This document shows, piece after piece, positions 16,672 to 25,679 of a stretch of DNA of 64,000 nucleotides. Where the stretch lies: the NCBI GenBank assembly GCA_963597395.1, contig CAVBPX010000004.1:1-64000 (forward strand). Direction: 5' to 3'. The notes under the pieces are model-generated. The model had not been told where the DNA came from. It searched no databases and was given only the letters and a program-made list of their open reading frames with translations. Source of the stretch: Hallerella sp963597395 (GTDB lineage Bacteria > Fibrobacterota > Fibrobacteria > Fibrobacterales > Fibrobacteraceae). A program made the translations under genes and the position numbers. Within the stretch, counting starts at the first letter, position 1. Every line of letters begins with the position of its first letter.

Positions 16672-17844
16672 GGCGAGGCCCGGAATGAATCGCGGGTCGA
16701 TGCCAGCTTTGGGGAGCGCGAAGACGGCAAGGGCGTTAATAATTCCGCCGAAAAAGATCATGCCGACGTAGGTCCAGAGCCTCTTTTCCTTGAGCATGGC
16801 CGCGACGAGGTTTACGCGGGTGGCCTGCAGGACGATGGAAAAGGCGAGGATTCCGAGAGAGGCCGTTCCGAAGGCGAGAACTTCCGGGTTTGCGCGGAGG
16901 GGGGCCGCGAAGAAGAAAACCTTTAGGCAAAATTCGGGGCATATCCACGTGGGCGAGGCGCACAGCGCGATGAACGCGGTAAAGAGGAAAATGTCCTTGG
17001 CGGAGAATGTGCCGTCGCGGGTCTCGTGGCGGGAAATGAGCGAGGACGAGATGAAGTTTACCATCAGGCCCGAGGCGAGGACGATTAATTTGTTTGCGTA
17101 GTTGTATCCGCTGAACAGTTCGCGCGGGGCGAAAACGTCCATGGCATAAAGGCCTAGCGGCAGATAGAGAAAGCTTGCGAGGCTCGAAAGGGCGAAGGGA
17201 AAGGCCTTGGCGAGCATCAGGCGGATGAACAGGACGGTGCGACGCCCGATTCGAAACGTCTCCGGGCGAAGCGCCGCGGTCGCTCCAAAGCTCCAGGCGG
17301 GAAGCGCCGCGAGAACCATCGAAAGGGCAATACCTTCGACCGTATCCGTTTTCAAGTAGAGAAGGGAAAATCCCATGACGCCCGCAAAGGAAATGGCATG
17401 GAGAATTTTTGAAAGGAGAAGCTTTTTCCAAAACTTTCCGCAAATGAAGTACCAGTCGAAAAATGCGTGCTGAAAAAGAAGCCCCAGGGCGAGGATGAAT
17501 TCCCCGTAAAAAACGGGATGGTGCCGTCGGACGAGGCACGCAAAAAGCGCCATCAAAAGCATTGAAGCGAAGGCGAGCGCATACCGGAGCTGGAACGCGT
17601 AGCGGAGAAGCTTTCCCTGCACGGCGTTCTTTCCGAAAAAGGCGAGGAGAAGAGTCGTCGTGCCGAAATCGGCGATGGCCGTGAAAATCGTGTAGTCGCT
17701 CTGCAAAACCCCGAAGTAGGCGAACGTGACGTTTCCCAGGTTCTTGGCGATGAAATTTCCGACAAAAAAGGCGACCGCCTGGATAAGGAGGTTCACCGCG
17801 GAAATGAAGATTCCGATTCGGATGGTTCGAAATGCGCCTGACAC
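16606..17844 (-). CDS. Polysaccharide flippase (Wzx/MOP superfamily)
   Basis: A 412-residue membrane protein with about twelve hydrophobic helices, beginning with the amphipathic TIRIGIFISAVNLLIQAVAF typical of MATE/Wzx transporters. It likely moves lipid-linked repeat units across the inner membrane. The start is a GTG with no Shine-Dalgarno; a TATTTTTG box ends six bases before it, so the mRNA may be leaderless. Convergent with the polymerase and overlapping it by 66 bp. No glycosyltransferase is present nearby. Confidence 0.75.
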   Translation of the reverse strand: MSGAFRTIRIGIFISAVNLLIQAVAFFVGNFIAKNLGNVTFAYFGVLQSDYTIFTAIADFGTTTLLLAFFGKNAVQGKLLRYAFQLRYALAFASMLLMALFACLVRRHHPVFYGEFILALGLLFQHAFFDWYFICGKFWKKLLLSKILHAISFAGVMGFSLLYLKTDTVEGIALSMVLAALPAWSFGATAALRPETFRIGRRTVLFIRLMLAKAFPFALSSLASFLYLPLGLYAMDVFAPRELFSGYNYANKLIVLASGLMVNFISSSLISRHETRDGTFSAKDIFLFTAFIALCASPTWICPEFCLKVFFFAAPLRANPEVLAFGTASLGILAFSIVLQATRVNLVAAMLKEKRLWTYVGMIFFGGIINALAVFALPKAGIDPRFIPGLALSGDLVLSALLFGYFRKSFRW

Positions 17845-17849
17845 GATTC

Positions 17850-17857
17850 CAAAAATA
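17850..17857 (-). promoter_or_regulatory. TAnnTTTG promoter-like box for the flippase gene
   Basis: On the minus strand TATTTTTG is followed by GAATC and the GTG start. The same arrangement (TAATTTTG, AATC, ATG) precedes the gene at 29886. The match to the Bacteroidota -7 element TAnnTTTG is seen directly; promoter function is inferred. Confidence 0.4.
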
Positions 17858-17900
17858 CTCGATTCCTTTCCGGTCCGTTTCGGCGGCGGGCGAAATTTTC

Positions 17901-17908
17901 TATTTTTG
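17901..17908 (+). promoter_or_regulatory. TAnnTTTG promoter-like box before tRNA-Leu
   Basis: TATTTTTG lies 12 bases before the first base of tRNA-Leu, a fitting distance for a -10/-7 element with a short 5' trailer to be removed by RNase P. No convincing -35 is visible. Confidence 0.45.
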
Positions 17909-17919
17909 GCATTCGAAAC

Positions 17920-17999
17920 GCGAGAGTGGCGGAATTGGCAGACGCACCAGACTTAGGATCTGGCGAGAAATCGTGAGGGTTCGACTCCCTCCCCTCGCA
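17920..17999 (+). tRNA. tRNA-Leu (anticodon UAG)
   Basis: The cloverleaf can be drawn: acceptor GCGAGAG with CCCTCGC (one A-C mismatch at pair 6-67), anticodon stem CCAGA/TCTGG with loop CTTAGGA giving anticodon UAG, a short class II variable arm (CGA GAAA TCG), T-arm GAGGG/CCCTC with loop TTCGACT, and discriminator A. The CCA end is not encoded. It reads CUN leucine codons. It lies 32 bases before tig. Confidence 0.93.
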
Positions 18000-18031
18000 T
18001 TGTTATCGAGTTTTTTATCTACGGAGAAAAC

Positions 18032-19285
18032 ATGACCGCTTCGATCAAAGAAACCAGTTCTACTGTACGCAACGTCGAAATCACCATTCCGCAGGACGCG
18101 CTGAAGGCTCCTTTCGAGAAAAAGGTGACGCAATACCGCAAGGAAGTGCAACTGAAGGGCTTCCGCACCGGTTCGACGCCCCGTCACATCGTCGTTTCCC
18201 GCTTCGGCAAGATGATCCGCCAGGAATGCGTCGAGGATCTGATGAACAGCACCCTTTCCGACGAGCTGAAGAAGGCGAACATCATCCCGGTCTCCCGCGT
18301 GAAGGTGGAAAACTTCAAGGACGACGAAAAGTCCGACATTTCGTTTACGGCGATTGTCGAAGTGGACCCGGAAATCGACATCAAGGGCTATGAGAATCTT
18401 GGCATTTCCGTCCCCGCCGTGGCCGTTTCCGAGGACGAGGTGAAGGACGAACTGAACCGCGTTCTGCAGATGTATTCGACGGCGGAATCCGTCGATCGCG
18501 AATCGAAGAAGGGCGACGTCGTCGTTGGCAACTATATCAACGTGAAGATTGACGGCGAAGAAAAGGAAATTCCGGAAGACCGCGAATTCCGTACGCTCCT
18601 CGGCGAATCGTCCTCTCCGGGATTTGACGAAGGCCTTACCGGCGTGAAGAAAGGCATTTCGAAGGACATCCACTTTGTGTATCCGGCAGACCACAAGGAC
18701 GAACAGTACCGCGGAAAGACGGCGGACTTTAAGGTCGAGGTGACCGACGTGAGAGAGATCCGCGCCCCGAAGATGGATGCGGAATTCTTTGCGAAGATTG
18801 GCGTCAAGGACGAGGCCGAACTCAAGGACAACGTCCAGACGGGCATCCTCAACAACAAGAAGAACCAGGCGAAGAACAAGGCCGTGAACGAGGCCATCGA
18901 CAAGCTGATTGAATCGAATCCGTTTGACGTTCCGCACGCCCGCGTGATAGACCTCATCAAGTACACGCTCAAGCGCAGCTCCGGCACGAACGAGGATGTG
19001 GAACCGACCGAAGAAGAACTGAAGTCTCTCGAACCGGAAGCCGTCCGCGAAATCAAGAAGCACCGCATCCTCGAGTTCATTGCGAACAAGGAAAAACTCA
19101 AGCCGTCTCAGGCGACGGTCGATGCCCGCGTCGAGGACATCGCCAAGTCCTACGGTGTCGATGGAAAGACCCTGAAGGAACATTTCCGTCAGACGGGCCG
19201 TATGGTTGGCATCCGCGAGGAACTTCGCATTGGCATGGCCGCGGACCTGATCGTCGGCATCAAGAGCGAAGAAGCTGCCAAGTAA
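18032..19285 (+). CDS. tig: Trigger factor
   Basis: The 417-residue ribosome-associated chaperone has three parts: an N-terminal ribosome-binding domain carrying the GFRTGSTP version of the L23-docking signature, a central FKBP-type PPIase domain (about residues 165-245, with GDVVVGNYINVKIDG and SSPGFDEGLTGVKKG), and a helical C-terminal domain. A CGGAGA site precedes the ATG. It opens the tig-clpP-clpX-lon run, the usual order in many bacteria. Confidence 0.95.
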   Translation: MTASIKETSSTVRNVEITIPQDALKAPFEKKVTQYRKEVQLKGFRTGSTPRHIVVSRFGKMIRQECVEDLMNSTLSDELKKANIIPVSRVKVENFKDDEKSDISFTAIVEVDPEIDIKGYENLGISVPAVAVSEDEVKDELNRVLQMYSTAESVDRESKKGDVVVGNYINVKIDGEEKEIPEDREFRTLLGESSSPGFDEGLTGVKKGISKDIHFVYPADHKDEQYRGKTADFKVEVTDVREIRAPKMDAEFFAKIGVKDEAELKDNVQTGILNNKKNQAKNKAVNEAIDKLIESNPFDVPHARVIDLIKYTLKRSSGTNEDVEPTEEELKSLEPEAVREIKKHRILEFIANKEKLKPSQATVDARVEDIAKSYGVDGKTLKEHFRQTGRMVGIREELRIGMAADLIVGIKSEEAAK

Positions 19286-19300
19286 TTTTCGGAGGATTTC

Positions 19301-19885
19301 ATGATTATTCCAACCATCATCGAAAACACGGGCCACGGCGAGCGCGCCTACGACATCTATTCCAGACTTCTCAAGGAACGCATCATCTTCCTCGGAACTC
19401 CGATCAACGATGAAGTGGCGAACAACGTGATGGCCCAGATGATTTTCTTGGAATACGAGAATCCCGAAAAGGACATTACCCTGTATATCAACAGCCCGGG
19501 CGGCTATGTTTCCGCCGGGCTTGCCATCTACGACACGATGCAGCACATCCGCCCGAACGTCGCGACCATCTGCGTGGGAGACAGCATCTCGATGGCGGCG
19601 ATTCTTCTCGCCGCGGGGACAAAGGGCAAGCGCTATGCGCTTCCGCATTCGAGGATTATGCTGCACCAGCCGTCCGGAGCCGTTACGGGCCAATCAACGG
19701 ACATCCAGGTGCATGCAAGGGAACTTGTCCGCACGCGTGAAATGCTCTCGCAGATTATCGCGGAACATTCCGGACGTTCCATCGAAGAGGTTCGCGAAAA
19801 GACGGAACGCGACTTTTTCCTGACCCCGGAAGAGGCTCTGGAATTTGGCGTAATCGATGAAATTTTCAAGCCGCACAAGGCCTAG
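19301..19885 (+). CDS. clpP: ATP-dependent Clp protease proteolytic subunit
   Basis: A 194-residue serine protease with the complete triad: Ser97 in GDSISMAA, His122 in IMLHQPSG and Asp171 in TERDFFLTPEEA. It forms the double-heptamer chamber that degrades proteins unfolded by ClpX, encoded next. GGAGG ribosome-binding site, 15 bases after tig. Confidence 0.97.
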   Translation: MIIPTIIENTGHGERAYDIYSRLLKERIIFLGTPINDEVANNVMAQMIFLEYENPEKDITLYINSPGGYVSAGLAIYDTMQHIRPNVATICVGDSISMAAILLAAGTKGKRYALPHSRIMLHQPSGAVTGQSTDIQVHARELVRTREMLSQIIAEHSGRSIEEVREKTERDFFLTPEEALEFGVIDEIFKPHKA

Positions 19886-19915
19886 GCGTATCGCTTAGAA
19901 AGAAGGGTCGTTTCG

Positions 19916-21181
19916 ATGTACAAGAGCGGAAAGAACCATCCTCAGATTTCCTGCAGCTTTTGCGGGAAGCCCGCGGAGCAGGTCCTGAAAATGATTTCCG
20001 GTGCAAACGTCCACATTTGCAACGAATGCGTTTCGGCGTGTTACAATCTGTTGCTCGACGATTTTGCGAAGGAGGCCGCCAAGGTGACCGCGGCAAAGGA
20101 AGCCGCCCCGCTTCCGACTCCCAAGGAGCTGAAGGCGCACCTCGACGAGTTTGTCATTGGACAGGACGATGCGAAGATTGCTCTTTCCGTTGCCGTCTAT
20201 AATCATTACAAGCGGTTGCGCGACGAGGCGTCCCGCGTCGCGGACAAAGAAAAGATGGACGTGGAAATCGAAAAGTCGAACCTGCTTCTGGTCGGTCCGA
20301 CAGGAAGCGGCAAGACGCTTCTTGCCCAAACGCTCGCCCGTTTTCTGAACGTGCCGTTTTCGATTGCGGATGCGACGGTTCTCACTGAAGCGGGCTACGT
20401 CGGCGAGGACGTGGAAAACATTCTCGTGCGCCTTTTGCAGGCCGCGGACTACGACGTTTCCCGGGCGGAACACGGCATCATCTTTATTGACGAAATCGAT
20501 AAAATCGCCCGCAAGACTGCCAATCCGTCGATTACGCGCGACGTCTCGGGCGAAGGCGTCCAACAGGGTCTTCTCAAAATTCTCGAAGGTACCGTGGCCG
20601 CTGTTCCGCCGAAAGGCGGCCGCAAGCATCCGGAACAGAGCCTCGTACAAATTAACACGAAGAATATTCTCTTTGTGTGCGGAGGCGCTTTCGAAACGCT
20701 CGACAAAATAATCGCCCGCCGCGTCAACCAGGGCGGTATGGGCTTTGGCGCGGACATTCGTTCGGAAAAGGACAATACGCTTTCGAAGCTCTTCAAACAG
20801 CTCGAACCGGACGATTTGATTCATTTTGGACTGATGCCCGAACTCGTGGGCCGCTTGCCGATTGTCGTCGCCCTGCAGGAACTCGACGCGGCAGCCCTAA
20901 AGCGCATTTTGACCGAACCGAAAAACGCCATCGTGAAACAGTTCGTAAAGCTCTTCAAAATGGACGGCATCGATCTTTCCTTTACGGAAGACGGAATTTC
21001 GGAAATCGTTTCGTTTACGGTGGAACGCAAGACGGGCGCGCGCGGCCTCCGCTCGATAGTGGAACGCACGCTTCAAAAATCAATGTACGAACTTCCCGGT
21101 TCCGGCATTAAAAAACTGGTTGTCGATCGCGAAATGGTCAAAAAGGCCCTGTCGGAAAATAACGAAAAAAATGTCGCCTGA
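19916..21181 (+). CDS. clpX: ATP-dependent Clp protease ATP-binding subunit ClpX
   Basis: The 421-residue AAA+ unfoldase starts with a four-cysteine zinc domain (Cys13, 16, 35, 38), has Walker A GPTGSGKT, Walker B HGIIFIDEIDKIA, and the substrate-pore and ClpP-binding regions expected for the family. It feeds ClpP. An AAGAAGGG site precedes the ATG and its stop overlaps the GAGG that serves lon. Confidence 0.97.
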   Translation: MYKSGKNHPQISCSFCGKPAEQVLKMISGANVHICNECVSACYNLLLDDFAKEAAKVTAAKEAAPLPTPKELKAHLDEFVIGQDDAKIALSVAVYNHYKRLRDEASRVADKEKMDVEIEKSNLLLVGPTGSGKTLLAQTLARFLNVPFSIADATVLTEAGYVGEDVENILVRLLQAADYDVSRAEHGIIFIDEIDKIARKTANPSITRDVSGEGVQQGLLKILEGTVAAVPPKGGRKHPEQSLVQINTKNILFVCGGAFETLDKIIARRVNQGGMGFGADIRSEKDNTLSKLFKQLEPDDLIHFGLMPELVGRLPIVVALQELDAAALKRILTEPKNAIVKQFVKLFKMDGIDLSFTEDGISEIVSFTVERKTGARGLRSIVERTLQKSMYELPGSGIKKLVVDREMVKKALSENNEKNVA

Positions 21182-21190
21182 GGTCTTGGT

Positions 21191-23587
21191 TTGAAAAAGA
21201 CGTCACCTGATAAAGAAAATTTGCTGGAAGCGGTTGCCCTGGATTTGGCTCACGATTTTCCGCTTCTTCCGTTGCGCGATGCGCTTGTTACCCCCGGCTC
21301 TTCGTCGCGGATTCTCGTTGGACGCGACATTTCACAGAACGCGCTCCAGGCTTCGAGGGACTATCACGACCTGATTTTGCTCGCCTTGCAGCCCGATCCG
21401 GACAAGGAAGCGGTTTCGCTCGAGGATTTGCCCGCTGTCGGCGTACTTGCGCATGTGCAGACCGTGAGCGTGCTTCCGAACGGATGTTGGCGCGTTCTTC
21501 TCGAAGGCGTTGTCGTTGTCGATCTGATTTGCCCGGAAATGCATTCGGACCGAAAGTATTTTACGGCCCACATTTCGCTTCGGCATTATGCCTCTTCCGT
21601 TGACGACGAACTTTCTGAAAAGATTGCCGGGGAAGGCGTTCGCCTTTTTGAACGCTATGCGGAAATGCAGAACATTTCGCCGGATATTGTAAGTGACGTA
21701 AAGTCCAAGGTCGATCCGTTTTCGACATACATGGCGATGCTTCCGTTTATTCGGGTCGCTCCGGTGCAAAAGCAGAAGGCGCTCGAACAGGAAAACATCG
21801 ATTTGCTTGGCCGCACAATCAACGCCTATCTGCAGGCCGCGCTCGAAGTGGAAAACGTTATAGACCACGTTCGGGACGATGTGCAGCAAAAAATGCAGCA
21901 GAACCAGAAGGAATGGTTTATCGGCGAACAGATTCGCATGCTGCAAAACGAAATCTCGGACGGCGAAGGCGACGAAATAGACAAGCTTGAACAGAAGGTC
22001 AAGGAAAAACATTTTTCCGCGGCCATCCAGGAAAAGCTCGACGAGGAATTCGGCAGAATGCGGATGATGCAGCCCGCAAGCCCGGAGTACGCCGTTTCGC
22101 GCAACTACATCGACTGGTTCCTTTCGCTTCCGTATGGCGTCTATACCAATACGGATCTGGACCTCAAAAAGGTCAAAAAGAATTTGGACGCCAAGCATTT
22201 CGGGCTCGAAAAGGTCAAGGAACGGATTCTCGAATACGTCGCTGTGCTGAAGCAGACCGGTGCGGAAAACAAGGCTCCGATTATTTGCCTCGTCGGTCCT
22301 CCGGGCGTCGGCAAAACGACCCTTGTCCGTTCGATAGCGGAATCTCTCGGCAGGAATTTTGCCCGAGTGACGCTCGGCGGCGTGCAGGACGAGGCGGAAA
22401 TCCGCGGACACCGGCGCACGTACATCGGATCGATGCCCGGACGTTTTATCCAGGCGCTGCGGCATGCAAAATGCATGAACCCGGTCATTCTGCTTGACGA
22501 AATCGACAAGATGGGAAACGACTATCGCGGAGACCCGGCGAGCGCCATGCTCGAAGTTCTCGACCCGGAACTCAATCCGGATTTTACCGACCATTTTATG
22601 GAAGTCGGCCTGGACTTTTCAAAGGTGCTTTTTATTGCGACGGCAAATTCCGAATCGACGATTCCGGAACCTCTCGAAGACCGCATGGAAGTTGTCCGCC
22701 TGCCCGGATACTATCCGCACGAAAAGCTCTCAATTGCCAAGGAATATCTGATTCCGAAGGCCCTCAAAAATTGCGGGGTCTCCGACCCGTCCTCAATCGT
22801 TTTTGACGATGCTTCCATCCAAAAGATTTTGCGCGGCTATACGCGGGAAGCCGGCGTCCGCGAACTGGAACGCATGGTGGAAACGGTTATCCGGAAGCGC
22901 GTCAAGGAATGCCTGATGGGAAAGTCGGGAAAGCTTGCGCTCACGCCGAAGCTCGTCGAAAAATATCTGGGAGTCCCGCGCTTTTTGGACAACCGCCTGC
23001 CGCCCGCCGGTCGCTATGGCGTTATCACGGGCCTTGCCTGGACGTCTGTCGGCGGCGAAATCCTTTTGATTGAATCCAAGCTGCTTTCGGGGCGCGGACA
23101 CTTGCTTTTAACCGGAAAGCTCGGCGACGTGATGAAGGAATCCGCCCAGATTGCCCTGAGCCTTGTGCGCGAAAGGCTCCAGCGTTTTGAAATCGACCCG
23201 GCCATTGTGCGGAAAACGGACATCCACATTCACGTTCCCGAAGGCGCCGTTCCTAAGGACGGTCCCTCGGCCGGTATCGCTCTCACGCTTTCGCTGCTTT
23301 CCGCCTTTACCCGCATCCCGGTTCCGCCCGATGTCGCGTTTACGGGCGAAGTGAGCCTTTCCGGCGACCTGCTTCCGATTGGAGGCCTAAACGAAAAGGC
23401 GCTCGCCGCTCTCGACGCGGGTGTCAAGACTCTTTACCTTCCGAAGCAAAACGAAAAGGACATTTCCGAGTTGCCGCTTCCGGCCAAGAAAGGCCTCAAG
23501 ATTTTTACGATGGAACACATCGACGACCTAATTTCCGCCCTTTTCAAACAGCCGAAGAAAAAGGCACGGGCAAAAAAGAATGTCTGA
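21191..23587 (+). CDS. lon: Endopeptidase La (Lon protease; TTG start)
   Basis: This 798-residue protease has the N-terminal LAN substrate domain (FPLLPLRDALVTPG), the AAA+ module with Walker A GPPGVGKTT near residue 368, and the C-terminal peptidase with the catalytic serine in PKDGPSAG near residue 692 and the lysine in GGLNEKALAA about 43 residues later. TTG is chosen because it follows a GAGG site at the clpX stop and no upstream ATG exists. It overlaps the next gene by eight bases. Confidence 0.95.
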   Translation: MKKTSPDKENLLEAVALDLAHDFPLLPLRDALVTPGSSSRILVGRDISQNALQASRDYHDLILLALQPDPDKEAVSLEDLPAVGVLAHVQTVSVLPNGCWRVLLEGVVVVDLICPEMHSDRKYFTAHISLRHYASSVDDELSEKIAGEGVRLFERYAEMQNISPDIVSDVKSKVDPFSTYMAMLPFIRVAPVQKQKALEQENIDLLGRTINAYLQAALEVENVIDHVRDDVQQKMQQNQKEWFIGEQIRMLQNEISDGEGDEIDKLEQKVKEKHFSAAIQEKLDEEFGRMRMMQPASPEYAVSRNYIDWFLSLPYGVYTNTDLDLKKVKKNLDAKHFGLEKVKERILEYVAVLKQTGAENKAPIICLVGPPGVGKTTLVRSIAESLGRNFARVTLGGVQDEAEIRGHRRTYIGSMPGRFIQALRHAKCMNPVILLDEIDKMGNDYRGDPASAMLEVLDPELNPDFTDHFMEVGLDFSKVLFIATANSESTIPEPLEDRMEVVRLPGYYPHEKLSIAKEYLIPKALKNCGVSDPSSIVFDDASIQKILRGYTREAGVRELERMVETVIRKRVKECLMGKSGKLALTPKLVEKYLGVPRFLDNRLPPAGRYGVITGLAWTSVGGEILLIESKLLSGRGHLLLTGKLGDVMKESAQIALSLVRERLQRFEIDPAIVRKTDIHIHVPEGAVPKDGPSAGIALTLSLLSAFTRIPVPPDVAFTGEVSLSGDLLPIGGLNEKALAALDAGVKTLYLPKQNEKDISELPLPAKKGLKIFTMEHIDDLISALFKQPKKKARAKKNV

Positions 23588-24293
23588 ATTTTCGCTTGAG
23601 GAAATGCGCTCGGCGTACGAAAAGCTCGAATTGCGGATAGCGAACGTTTGCGCACAAAGTAATCGTCCGAGGGAAAGCGTTCGCCTCGTGTGGGTCTCGA
23701 AGTTTCACCCGATGGAATCCGTCGAAAAGGCGCTTCTTTTGGGGGCGAAGGACTTTGGCGAAAATCGTGTACAGGAAGCGGTCGAAAAGTTTAGCGTCAA
23801 ACGTCCGGGCGTGCGTTGCCACATTATTGGCCCGGTGCAGTCTAACAAGCTGAAAAAGGCGGCACTCGTCGCGGACTGCATCCATTCCGTTGCAAGCATC
23901 GAGGCGGTCGAAAAACTGGAAAAGGTCTGCGCCGAGGCGAACAAAACCCTTGACATCCTTTTTCAGGTAAATGCCGGCGAGGAAGAAACCAAAAGCGGCC
24001 TGGATGTTCGCGAAGCGGAAGCCTTTTTGCTTGCGCTCGAAAAACATTCCCCGTGTGACCATCTCCGTTTTCGCGGGCTGATGACCATTGGAAAAAACAC
24101 GGGCATTGCGGAAGATTCCCGCGAATGCTTTGCCTTTTTGCGGAACCTTCAGCAAAAATTCCTTTTCCGCGGCGGAGTTTTCCAAAATTTTGATCAGCTT
24201 TCGATGGGAATGACCGGGGATTTGGAAGTTGCCATCGAGGAAGGCGCCACGATGATTCGCGTGGGAACGGCGCTTTTTGGCGTGCGGAACTAA
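23580..24293 (+). CDS. Pyridoxal-phosphate homeostasis protein (YggS/PLPBP family)
   Basis: A 237-residue fold-type III PLP-binding protein. The PLP lysine sits in RLVWVSKFHP, followed by FGENRVQEA, CHIIGPVQSNKLKK and the C-terminal SMGMTGDLEVAIEEGATMIRVGTALFG, all family signatures. The canonical phrase is WH-FIG-LQ; here HIIGPVQ. It balances PLP supply and has no known catalytic reaction. Overlap with lon suggests co-translation. Confidence 0.93.
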   Translation: MSEFSLEEMRSAYEKLELRIANVCAQSNRPRESVRLVWVSKFHPMESVEKALLLGAKDFGENRVQEAVEKFSVKRPGVRCHIIGPVQSNKLKKAALVADCIHSVASIEAVEKLEKVCAEANKTLDILFQVNAGEEETKSGLDVREAEAFLLALEKHSPCDHLRFRGLMTIGKNTGIAEDSRECFAFLRNLQQKFLFRGGVFQNFDQLSMGMTGDLEVAIEEGATMIRVGTALFGVRN

Positions 24294-24321
24294 AATTCTT
24301 TTCTATTATTAAGGCGAAAAA

Positions 24322-24343
24322 GGGGCCGGGAAAAGCCCGGTCC
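24322..24343 (+). terminator. Probable terminator after yggS-like gene
   Basis: GGGCCGGG pairs with CCCGGTCC (one G-U) around a short A-rich loop; outer GCGAAA/TTTCGC bases could extend it. The downstream TTTCCTTT is only partly T-rich, so it may be a weak terminator or part of the purA leader. Confidence 0.5.
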
Positions 24344-24375
24344 TTTCCTTTCGCATTTTTTTTCGAGAAGGATCT

Positions 24376-25662
24376 ATGCCAAATCGTGTTGTTATCGGCT
24401 CCCAGTGGGGCGACGAAGGAAAAGCCAAGATCGTTGATTTTCTGACGCTGGATGCGGATGTCATCGTTCGCTTTCAGGGCGGCGCCAATGCGGGCCATAC
24501 CGTCGAAGTGGGCGACAAGAAGTTTGTCTTTCACCTCATTCCGTCGGGCATTATGCACGAGAACAAGCTTTGCGTCATCGGAAACGGCGTCGTTCTCGAC
24601 CCGGTGCAGACCTTAGCGGAAATTGCGGACCTGCATTCCAAGGGCATTTCGGATCCGGAAAAGCGGCTTGTCATTGCGGACAACGCACATGTCGTTTTGC
24701 CGTATCATTCGGCGCTTGACCGCGCAAAGGAAAAGAAGGCGGGGAAGGCTGCCATCGGAACGACCGGTCGCGGAATCGGCCCGTGCTACAGCGACAAGGT
24801 GAACCGTATCGGCGTCCGCGTGGGCGACCTGATGGACGAGCGCGAACTCCGTCCTCGCGTCGAGGCAATGGCGAAGGTTCACAACGAAGAATTCCGCGTG
24901 ATGTATGACGTTCCCGAAATCGATCCGGAAAAGGTGATTGCGGACTATCTGGAACTCGGTCAAAAGATTAAGCCTTTTGTGCGCGACGTGAGCGCGGTCC
25001 TCTACGAGGCTCTGAATTCCGGTAAGCGGCTGATTTTTGAAGGCGCGCAGGGGACGATTCTCGACGTTGACCAGGGAACGTATCCGTATGTGACGTCCAG
25101 CAATACGGTTGCGGGCTATGCAAGCTGCGGATCGGGCGTCGGACCGACTGCCATCGACCAGGTTGTTGGCGTCGTCAAGGCCTATACGACCCGCGTCGGA
25201 AACGGACCCTTCCCGACGGAGCTGCTCGACGAGATGGGCGATAATCTTCGGAAGCTCGGAAACGAATATGGTGCGACGACGGGCAGAAACCGTCGCTGCG
25301 GATGGTTTGACGCTCCGGTCGTCCGCAAGGCGGCCCTCGTGAACGGCCTCACGCATTTGGCGATTACAAAGCTCGACGTTCTCGATACGTTTGACGAAAT
25401 CAAGGTGTGCACGCATTACGAGTGCGACGGCGAAAGGCTGGACATTTTCCCGAACCAGCTTTCGAAGGTCGGTCGCTGCAAGCCCGTTTACGAGACGTTC
25501 CCCGGCTGGAAGGAAAATACGACCCGCTGCAAGAGCTGGGAAGAACTTCCGGCGAACGCCAAAAGGTATCTCGAAGCGATGTCGAAACTGGTCGGTGTAA
25601 AAATCGGCATGATTTCGATCGGCGCCCACCGGGACGAAAGCATCATCATCGACATGGACTAA
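24376..25662 (+). CDS. purA: Adenylosuccinate synthetase
   Basis: The 428-residue enzyme joins IMP and aspartate with GTP hydrolysis, the first committed step to AMP. Visible motifs are the N-terminal QWGDEGKAKIVDFL, FQGGANAGHTV, TTGRGIGPCY, FEGAQGTILDVDQGTYPYVT and the C-terminal MISIGAHRDESIIID. The phosphate-binding segment reads GDEGKAK where most homologues have GDEGKGK. AGAAGGAT precedes the ATG; the regulator gene follows after 17 bases. Confidence 0.96.
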   Translation: MPNRVVIGSQWGDEGKAKIVDFLTLDADVIVRFQGGANAGHTVEVGDKKFVFHLIPSGIMHENKLCVIGNGVVLDPVQTLAEIADLHSKGISDPEKRLVIADNAHVVLPYHSALDRAKEKKAGKAAIGTTGRGIGPCYSDKVNRIGVRVGDLMDERELRPRVEAMAKVHNEEFRVMYDVPEIDPEKVIADYLELGQKIKPFVRDVSAVLYEALNSGKRLIFEGAQGTILDVDQGTYPYVTSSNTVAGYASCGSGVGPTAIDQVVGVVKAYTTRVGNGPFPTELLDEMGDNLRKLGNEYGATTGRNRRCGWFDAPVVRKAALVNGLTHLAITKLDVLDTFDEIKVCTHYECDGERLDIFPNQLSKVGRCKPVYETFPGWKENTTRCKSWEELPANAKRYLEAMSKLVGVKIGMISIGAHRDESIIIDMD

Positions 25663-25679
25663 ACCAAACAAGGGAGCTT

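Noticed and set aside
17900..19693. 597-codon open frame on the minus strand across tRNA-Leu, tig and clpP
   Set aside because: It overlaps a tRNA and two confident genes and its translation resembles no family.
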